Origin: JAOTYV01 sp041557595 | GTDB taxonomy: Bacteria; Pseudomonadota; Alphaproteobacteria; UBA8366 | Assembly (NCBI GenBank): GCA_041557595.1 | Contig: JBFFGE010000044.1 | Span: 1-26,807, forward strand | Length of the DNA: 26,807 nucleotides | Reading direction: 5' to 3' | Notes under the pieces: model-generated | What the model was told of the DNA's origin: nothing | Databases searched by the model: none | The model's input: the letters and a program-made list of their open reading frames with translations, nothing else | In this document: positions 21,759 through 26,807 of the stretch, one piece after another | Layout of the letters: the number at the start of each line of letters is the position of its first letter | How positions within the stretch are numbered: the first letter of the stretch is position 1 | Position numbers and translations under genes: made by a program

Positions 21759-23246
21759 ATGAAGATGCCCGAGCCGGATTCGCGCATCATCGCGCGGCGC
21801 GACGGGATCGCCGCCGCGTTGCGGAAGATCGTGCCGGGCGAAGGGGTAATCGTCGACGAAGACGAACTCCGCCCCTATGAAAGCGACGGGCTCACTGCCT
21901 ATCGCCAGTCGCCGCTGGTCGTCGTGCTTCCGGAAACCACCGCGCAGGTCAGCCAGGTGCTGCGCTATTGCAACGAGAACCGGATCAAGGTGGTGCCGCG
22001 CGGCGCCGGGACCTCGCTGTCGGGCGGCGCGCTGCCGCTGGAGGACGGCGTTCTGCTCGGGCTCGGCAAGTTCAAGAAGATCCTCGACATCGATTTCGAC
22101 AATCGCTGCGCCGTGGTGCAGCCCGGCGTGACCAATCTGGCGATCAGCGACGCGGTCGCCGATCAAGGCTTCTATTACGCGCCCGACCCGTCGAGCCAGA
22201 TCGCGTGCACGATCGGCGGCAACATCGCCGAGAACTCCGGTGGCGTGCATTGCCTGAAATACGGCCTCACGACGAACAATGTGCTCGGCCTGGAAATCGT
22301 GCTGATCGACGGCGAAGTGTTGCGCATCGGCGGCAAGCACCTGGATTCCGAAGGCTATGATTTGATGGGGCTGCTGACCGGATCCGAAGGCCTGCTCGGT
22401 GTCGTGACCGAGGTGACCGTGCGGCTGTTGCGCAAGCCCGAGACGGCGCGGGCGGTGCTGGTCGGGTTTCCGTCGAGCGAGGCGGCGGGCGACTGCGTCG
22501 CCGGGATTATCGACGACGGGATCATCCCCGGCGGCATGGAAATGATGGACCGGCCGGCGATCCACGCGGCGGAAGATTTCGTCCATGCGGGCTATCCGCT
22601 CGACGTGGAGGCATTGCTGATCATCGAACTCGACGGTCCGGAAACCGAGGTCGACTACTTGATCGGGCGCGTCGAGGCGATCTCCCGCGCGAATGCGGCG
22701 ACCACCGTGCGGATTTCGCAGAACGAGGAGGAACGCATTGCGTTCTGGGCGGGGCGCAAGGCGGCGTTCCCGGCGGTCGGCCGCATTTCGCCCGATTACT
22801 ATTGTATGGACGGGACGATCCCACGCGGTCAGCTCGCGCTCGTGCTGAAACGGATGAGCGAAATGTCCGGCCGTTACGGCCTGCGCGTCGCCAATGTGTT
22901 CCATGCGGGCGACGGCAATTTGCATCCGTTGATCCTGTACGATGCCAACGCGCCGGGCGAATTGGAGAAGGCCGAAGAATTCGGATCCGAAATCCTGAAG
23001 CTTTGCGTCGAAGTCGGCGGCGTGCTGACCGGCGAGCACGGGGTCGGTGTGGAAAAGCGCGATCTCATGCCCGAAATGTTCACCGAGGACGATTTGAAGC
23101 AGCAGCAGCGCGTCAAATGCGCCTTCGATCCGAACAGCCTTCTCAATCCCGGCAAGGTCTTTCCGACGCTGCATCGCTGCGCCGAACTCGGCCGGGTGCA
23201 TGTCCATCGCGGCCAAATGGCCTTTCCCGATATCCCGCGTTTTTAG
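21759..23246 (+). CDS. glcD: Glycolate oxidase subunit GlcD (FAD-linked)
   Basis: This 495-residue flavoprotein is the catalytic subunit of glycolate dehydrogenase, which oxidises glycolate to glyoxylate and passes electrons to the membrane quinone pool. The FAD_binding_4 domain shows PRGAGTSLSGG at 80-90 and IACTIGGNIAENSGG at 148-162. The C-terminal FAD-oxidase domain has H382 and H389 in FHAGDGNLHP and GEHGVG at 425-430. Length matches E. coli GlcD. The start at 21759 is preceded by GGGAA about nine bases upstream. It is followed by glcE (nine bases apart) and glcF. The close FAD-linked relative D-lactate dehydrogenase is excluded by the full glcDEF order. Confidence 0.95.
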   Translation: MKMPEPDSRIIARRDGIAAALRKIVPGEGVIVDEDELRPYESDGLTAYRQSPLVVVLPETTAQVSQVLRYCNENRIKVVPRGAGTSLSGGALPLEDGVLLGLGKFKKILDIDFDNRCAVVQPGVTNLAISDAVADQGFYYAPDPSSQIACTIGGNIAENSGGVHCLKYGLTTNNVLGLEIVLIDGEVLRIGGKHLDSEGYDLMGLLTGSEGLLGVVTEVTVRLLRKPETARAVLVGFPSSEAAGDCVAGIIDDGIIPGGMEMMDRPAIHAAEDFVHAGYPLDVEALLIIELDGPETEVDYLIGRVEAISRANAATTVRISQNEEERIAFWAGRKAAFPAVGRISPDYYCMDGTIPRGQLALVLKRMSEMSGRYGLRVANVFHAGDGNLHPLILYDANAPGELEKAEEFGSEILKLCVEVGGVLTGEHGVGVEKRDLMPEMFTEDDLKQQQRVKCAFDPNSLLNPGKVFPTLHRCAELGRVHVHRGQMAFPDIPRF

Positions 23247-23255
23247 GCACGGCGC

Positions 23256-24482
23256 ATGACCGAGCGCTTCAAGGCGGAGTCCGCCGAACAGGTTCGCGAT
23301 CTGGTCGCCTGGGCGGCTGCCGAACGGCAACCGCTGGAGGTTGTCGGCGCCGGCAGCAAGCGCGGCTTCGGGCGGCGCGGCAACGCGGACCGTGAGCTGG
23401 ATCTGTCGGGGCTGACGGGCGTCAGCCTGTACGAGCCGGGCGAGCTTGTGCTGTCCGCCGGGGCGGGCACGCCGATGGCGGAAATCGAGGCCTTGCTCGC
23501 GGCATCGCGCCAGCTGCTTGCCTTCGAGCCGCCGGATTTGGGCCCGCTGCTCGGCGGAGCGCCCAAGTCCGGTACGCTTGGCGGCATGATCGCCTGCAAT
23601 CTGTCGGGCCCCCGGCGCATCAAATCGGGCGGCGCGCGCGATCATCTGCTGGGCTTTCAGGCGGTCAGCGGCCGGGGCGAATTCTTCAAATCCGGCGGCC
23701 GCGTGGTCAAGAACGTCACCGGCTACGACCTGAGCAAGCTGATGTGCGGTGCCATGGGGACGCTCGGCGTCATGACCGAGATTACCGTCAAAGTGTTGCC
23801 GATGGCCGAGAAGGTCTGGACCGTGCTCGTCCTCGGTCTGGATCGCGGCGCCGCCGGCGCGGCAATGACCGCGGCATTGCAAAGCCCGCACGAGGTGTCG
23901 GGCGCGGCGTATCTGCCGCGGGACCTCGCGGAAAAATCATCGGTGTCCTATGTCGCTGGGGCCGGCGCCGGCGTGACCGCGATTCGCCTCGAGGGACCCG
24001 GGCCGTCGGTAGAATACCGCTGCGCCGAACTGCGCGCGCAACTGTCGGCGTTCAGCGATACCGAGGAACTTCACAGCCATAACAGCGCGAAATTATGGCG
24101 TGAGATCCGCGACGTGGCGCCATTCGCGGGACCGGAGGATACGCGCTGCGTCTGGCGCCTCTCGGTGCCGCCGACCGAAGGCCCGGCCGTGGCGGCGCGG
24201 CTGGAGGATGCCGCGGGCGGCGCCAGTTTCTTCGATTGGGGCGGCGGGTTGATCTGGTGCGCGGTCGATGCACCGTCCGACGCGGCGCATGGACAGGTGC
24301 GCGCCGCGCTCGGCGATACGGGGGGGCACGCGACGCTGATCCGCGCGCCCGAGCCGGTGCGGGCCGCGGTGCCGGTGTTTCACGCGCCGTCCGCCGGGCT
24401 GGCCGCGCTGTCCCGCCGGGTGAAGGAGAATTTCGATCCGCACGGTGTCCTCAACCCCGGCCGCATGTCGCCGGATTACTGA
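23256..24482 (+). CDS. glcE: Glycolate oxidase subunit GlcE (FAD-binding)
   Basis: The 408-residue protein is the second FAD-binding subunit of glycolate dehydrogenase, shorter than GlcD. It carries the N-terminal FAD segment VVGAGSKRGFGR (29-40), LGGMIACNLSGPRR (108-121) and NVTGYDLSKLMCGAMGTLG (153-171), and ends with the family tail FDPHGVLNPGRM. It lies between glcD and glcF with gaps of nine and twelve bases, so the three are surely co-transcribed. It probably has no activity alone and serves electron transfer within the complex. Confidence 0.95.
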   Translation: MTERFKAESAEQVRDLVAWAAAERQPLEVVGAGSKRGFGRRGNADRELDLSGLTGVSLYEPGELVLSAGAGTPMAEIEALLAASRQLLAFEPPDLGPLLGGAPKSGTLGGMIACNLSGPRRIKSGGARDHLLGFQAVSGRGEFFKSGGRVVKNVTGYDLSKLMCGAMGTLGVMTEITVKVLPMAEKVWTVLVLGLDRGAAGAAMTAALQSPHEVSGAAYLPRDLAEKSSVSYVAGAGAGVTAIRLEGPGPSVEYRCAELRAQLSAFSDTEELHSHNSAKLWREIRDVAPFAGPEDTRCVWRLSVPPTEGPAVAARLEDAAGGASFFDWGGGLIWCAVDAPSDAAHGQVRAALGDTGGHATLIRAPEPVRAAVPVFHAPSAGLAALSRRVKENFDPHGVLNPGRMSPDY

Positions 24483-24494
24483 GGAGCGCGCGCC

Positions 24495-25799
24495 GTGCAA
24501 ACCCATTTCTCGCTGGCCCAACTGGCCGATCCCGATCTGGCCGAGGCCAACGGCATCCTGCGGAATTGCGTCCACTGCGGCTTCTGCACCGCGACCTGCC
24601 CGACCTATGTGCTGCTCGGCGACGAGCTGGACAGCCCGCGCGGCCGAATCTATTTGATCAAGGACATGCTGGAACACGACAAGCCGGCGACCGAGCACAT
24701 GGTCAAACATATCGACCGCTGTCTCTCGTGCCTGTCCTGCATGACGACGTGTCCCTCCGGGGTGCATTACCAGCATCTGGTGGATCAGGCGCGGGTGCAT
24801 ATCGAGAAGACCTATCGGCGGCCGGCGGTCGATCGCTGGCTGCGCGGCCTGCTCGCCTGGGTCCTGCCGGCGCCCGCCCGATTCCGGCTGGCCCTGTTGG
24901 GCGCATCGCTTGTCCGGCCTTTCGCGGGGTTATTGCCCGGACGCATCGGGGCCATGCTGTCGTTGACGCCGAAATCCCTGCCGTCGCCGTCGTCGATGGA
25001 CCGGCCCGGCGTGTATCGCGCGGCCGGCCCCCGCAAGGGGCGCGTGACCCTGCTGTCCGGCTGCGCGCAAACCGTGCTCGCGCCGCAGATCAACGAGGCG
25101 ACGATCCGCCTGCTCAATCGGCATGGCATCGATGTGGTCGTCGCCGAGGGGGCGGGATGTTGCGGGTCACTGACCCATCACATGGGGCGGACATCGGAGT
25201 CCCATGGGCAGGCCGCCGTCAATATCGCCGCCTGGACGGCGGAGCTGGACGGCGAAGGGCTCGACGCGATCGTTATCAATGCGAGCGGCTGCGGCACGAC
25301 GGTGAAGGATTACGGCTACATGTTCCGGACCGATCCGGTGCTGAAAGAGTCCGCCGCGCGGATTTCGGACCTCTCCCGCGACATCTCCCAATATTTGAGC
25401 GAGATCGGTATCGAGGCACCGGTGGAGCGCAGCGATTTGACCGTGGCGTATCACGCCGCATGCTCGCTGCAGCACGGCCAGAAGGTGACGGCCGAACCGA
25501 AATCCCTGTTGGAGCAGGCGGGCTACCGCGTGACCCAGCCGGCGGACGCCCATCTCTGCTGCGGCTCGGCCGGGACCTACAACATGCTGCAGCCGGAACT
25601 CGCGGCGAAACTCCGCGACCGCAAGCTCGAAACTCTCGGGCGCACCGGCGCGGACGTCATCGCGACGGGCAATATCGGCTGCATGACGCAACTCGCCACC
25701 GGCGCGGGCGTTCCTGTCGTCCACACGGTCGAACTGCTCGACTGGGCCACCGGCGGCCCGAAACCGGCTACGCTGGCCGGCATTCGGAAAAGCGGTTAA
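24495..25799 (+). CDS. glcF: Glycolate oxidase iron-sulfur subunit GlcF
   Basis: This 434-residue protein carries two 4Fe-4S motifs, C25/C28/C31/C35 and C76/C79/C82/C86, each followed by Pro, and two CCG domains with CCG at 222-224 and 355-357. These features define GlcF, which passes electrons from the flavin subunits to quinone. It starts with GTG at 24495, with GAGGAG eight bases upstream. It is the last gene of glcDEF; no glcC regulator, glcB or permease is visible in this window. A GC-rich inverted-repeat element follows. Confidence 0.95.
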   Translation: MQTHFSLAQLADPDLAEANGILRNCVHCGFCTATCPTYVLLGDELDSPRGRIYLIKDMLEHDKPATEHMVKHIDRCLSCLSCMTTCPSGVHYQHLVDQARVHIEKTYRRPAVDRWLRGLLAWVLPAPARFRLALLGASLVRPFAGLLPGRIGAMLSLTPKSLPSPSSMDRPGVYRAAGPRKGRVTLLSGCAQTVLAPQINEATIRLLNRHGIDVVVAEGAGCCGSLTHHMGRTSESHGQAAVNIAAWTAELDGEGLDAIVINASGCGTTVKDYGYMFRTDPVLKESAARISDLSRDISQYLSEIGIEAPVERSDLTVAYHAACSLQHGQKVTAEPKSLLEQAGYRVTQPADAHLCCGSAGTYNMLQPELAAKLRDRKLETLGRTGADVIATGNIGCMTQLATGAGVPVVHTVELLDWATGGPKPATLAGIRKSG

Positions 25800-25831
25800 C
25801 TGGTTCGATTCAATTCACCATCCGTGTGAAG

Positions 25832-25940
25832 CACACCCCCCACCCTGACCCTCCCCCGCAAGGGGGGAGGGTAATTCCTAATTTATGTAAACAATAACAA
25901 CTCCCTCCCCCTTGATGGGGAGGGTTGGGGTGGGGGTGCC
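25832..25940. terminator. Paired GC-rich inverted repeats, likely bidirectional terminator
   Basis: Two copies of a CCCTCCCCC element face each other between the converging glcF and aldolase genes. Copy one has arms CCCTCCCCC (25849-25857) and GGGGGGAGGG (25862-25871) around GCAA. Copy two has CCCTCCCCC (25903-25911) and GGGGAGGG (25917-25924). Outer C-rich (25835-25846) and G-rich (25927-25938) tracts can pair too, enclosing an AT-rich spacer of about 30 bases. Such elements are frequent between alphaproteobacterial genes. Confidence 0.75.
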
Positions 25941-25973
25941 CTCAAATAGAACGGTCGGAACGTCGCCGCTGGT

Positions 25974-26759
25974 TCACCGCTTGATCGACTTCAGGAACGC
26001 CATCCGCGCCTTCGCCGACGCCATCATGAAGCCGAGATCCGCGCCGCCGAGCAGGAATTGCGCCCCCATGCCGACATAGCGCGCGGACAGCTCCTCGTCG
26101 TAGACGCCGCCCATGCCGGCGTATTTGCCGTTGTTCCTGGCGGCGGAAATCGTCGTGTCGTAGGCGGCGGTGACCCGGTCGTGACCGAACTGGCCGGGGA
26201 TGCCCATTTCCGCGCTCAGATCGTTGGTTCCGATCAGCAGCACGTCGATGCCGTCGATCGCGGCGATGGCGTCCGCGTTCTCGATGGCCGTCGGCGTCTC
26301 CAGCATGACGACGACGATCGTGTTGGCGTTCATCGTCGTCGCCATTTCCGCGGGGCTACCGCCGCCATAGCCGAGCTGCGCGAGGTTGCCGGTCATCGAG
26401 CGATGGCCGACCGGCGGGAACTTGGCGTGATCGACCGCCGCCTGTGCCTGCTCCGGCGTGTCCACATGGGGCACGATGACGCCCATCGCGCCGCCGTCCA
26501 GCACGCGGGCGGAATGGAAATGCTGGTGCCCCGGCACCCGGATGATCGGCGTGATCAGCGTATCCAGCGCGGCGATGCTGATCTGGCAGGCGCGGTCGAC
26601 ATCGAAGGGCGCGTGCTCCATGTCGATGAACAACCAGTCGAACCCGCAGGCCTTGGCGATCTTGGCGGCATCGACCGTGCGCATGCTGCGCAAACCGAAG
26701 CCGACGGCCAGTTCGCCGGCTTCGAGCTTCTGTTTGGCCATGTTGGGTGTCGCGCTCAT
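25974..26759 (-). CDS. HpcH/HpaI-family aldolase (class II pyruvate aldolase)
   Basis: This 261-residue protein is a member of the HpcH/HpaI aldolase family, which cleaves or forms 4-hydroxy-2-oxo acids with pyruvate using a divalent metal. H49 in FIDMEHAPFD, R74, E154 in VMLETPTAIEN and D180 in LLIGTNDLS correspond to His45, Arg70, Glu149 and Asp175 of E. coli HpaI, so catalysis appears intact. AGGAG lies ten bases before ATG 26759. The aldehyde product is not known; the gene converges on glcF, so a link with glyoxylate is tempting but not shown. Confidence 0.92.
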   Translation of the reverse strand: MSATPNMAKQKLEAGELAVGFGLRSMRTVDAAKIAKACGFDWLFIDMEHAPFDVDRACQISIAALDTLITPIIRVPGHQHFHSARVLDGGAMGVIVPHVDTPEQAQAAVDHAKFPPVGHRSMTGNLAQLGYGGGSPAEMATTMNANTIVVVMLETPTAIENADAIAAIDGIDVLLIGTNDLSAEMGIPGQFGHDRVTAAYDTTISAARNNGKYAGMGGVYDEELSARYVGMGAQFLLGGADLGFMMASAKARMAFLKSIKR

Positions 26760-26807
26760 GATGTGGTCTCTCCTGTTTGTTCGTGCCTTTGCAATGCAGG
26801 CGTACCG

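Noticed and set aside
21561..23891. A 776-codon minus-strand open frame
   Set aside because: It lies antisense to glcD and part of glcE, which are certain genes. Its translation is rich in Arg, His, Gln and Ala, as expected for antisense of GC-rich coding DNA, and it has no family likeness.
24236..25897. A 553-codon plus-strand open frame in another frame over glcE/glcF
   Set aside because: It overlaps glcF, which has intact iron-sulfur motifs; the alternative product is Arg/Gly/Ala-rich with no domain.

Overview
The window is dense, mostly GC-rich bacterial DNA with 25 protein genes that I can support. No rRNA or tRNA gene, CRISPR array or transposase was recognised. The gene content suggests an alphaproteobacterium: a ribosomal protein L36 without zinc-ligand cysteines, a glcDEF operon, family III CoA-transferases with FadE-type acyl-CoA dehydrogenases, and palindromic repeats starting AGCAAATCCCGAGCG. 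Order and genus cannot be fixed from this sequence. The first ~70 bases and about 250 bases around 9780-10030 are strikingly AT-rich compared with the rest.

Left part (1-7290): a TenA/PqqC-fold (haem-oxygenase-like) putative metal oxidase gene diverges from a ctpA-type lipoprotein protease gene. The protease gene is followed at once by three tandem 58-bp hairpin repeats. Then come, on the minus strand, a CxxxCxxCC metal-binding protein and an SpmA-SpmB-type membrane protein, and on the plus strand a family III CoA-transferase and a SAM-dependent methyltransferase.

Middle left (7289-11573): a translationally coupled minus-strand pair encodes a DUF1611 (DgcN-like) P-loop protein and a PLP-dependent alanine/ornithine-type racemase. 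This looks like a D-amino-acid module that differs from the described DgcN-DgcA pair. After the AT-rich gap come an ArsR repressor and an ArsP/YraQ-family permease. The ArsR cysteine spacing resembles methylarsenite-responsive repressors, and TATTC/GAATA palindromes precede both genes.

Centre (11752-18678): an apparent small-molecule catabolic cluster. It holds an RraA-like aldolase, a cupin and a VOC protein in a row, then a second cupin divergent from an amidohydrolase, then two adjacent acyl-CoA dehydrogenases and a second family III CoA-transferase. The plausible logic is ring or side-chain processing, CoA activation by transfer, and alpha,beta-dehydrogenation. The substrate is unknown.

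Right part (18695-26807): a minus-strand MBOAT acyltransferase plus SGNH-like protein pair (an O-acetylation module), rpmJ with a good sigma70-like promoter, the glycolate oxidase operon glcDEF, a GC-rich inverted-repeat element acting as a likely bidirectional terminator, and a convergent HpcH/HpaI-family aldolase gene.
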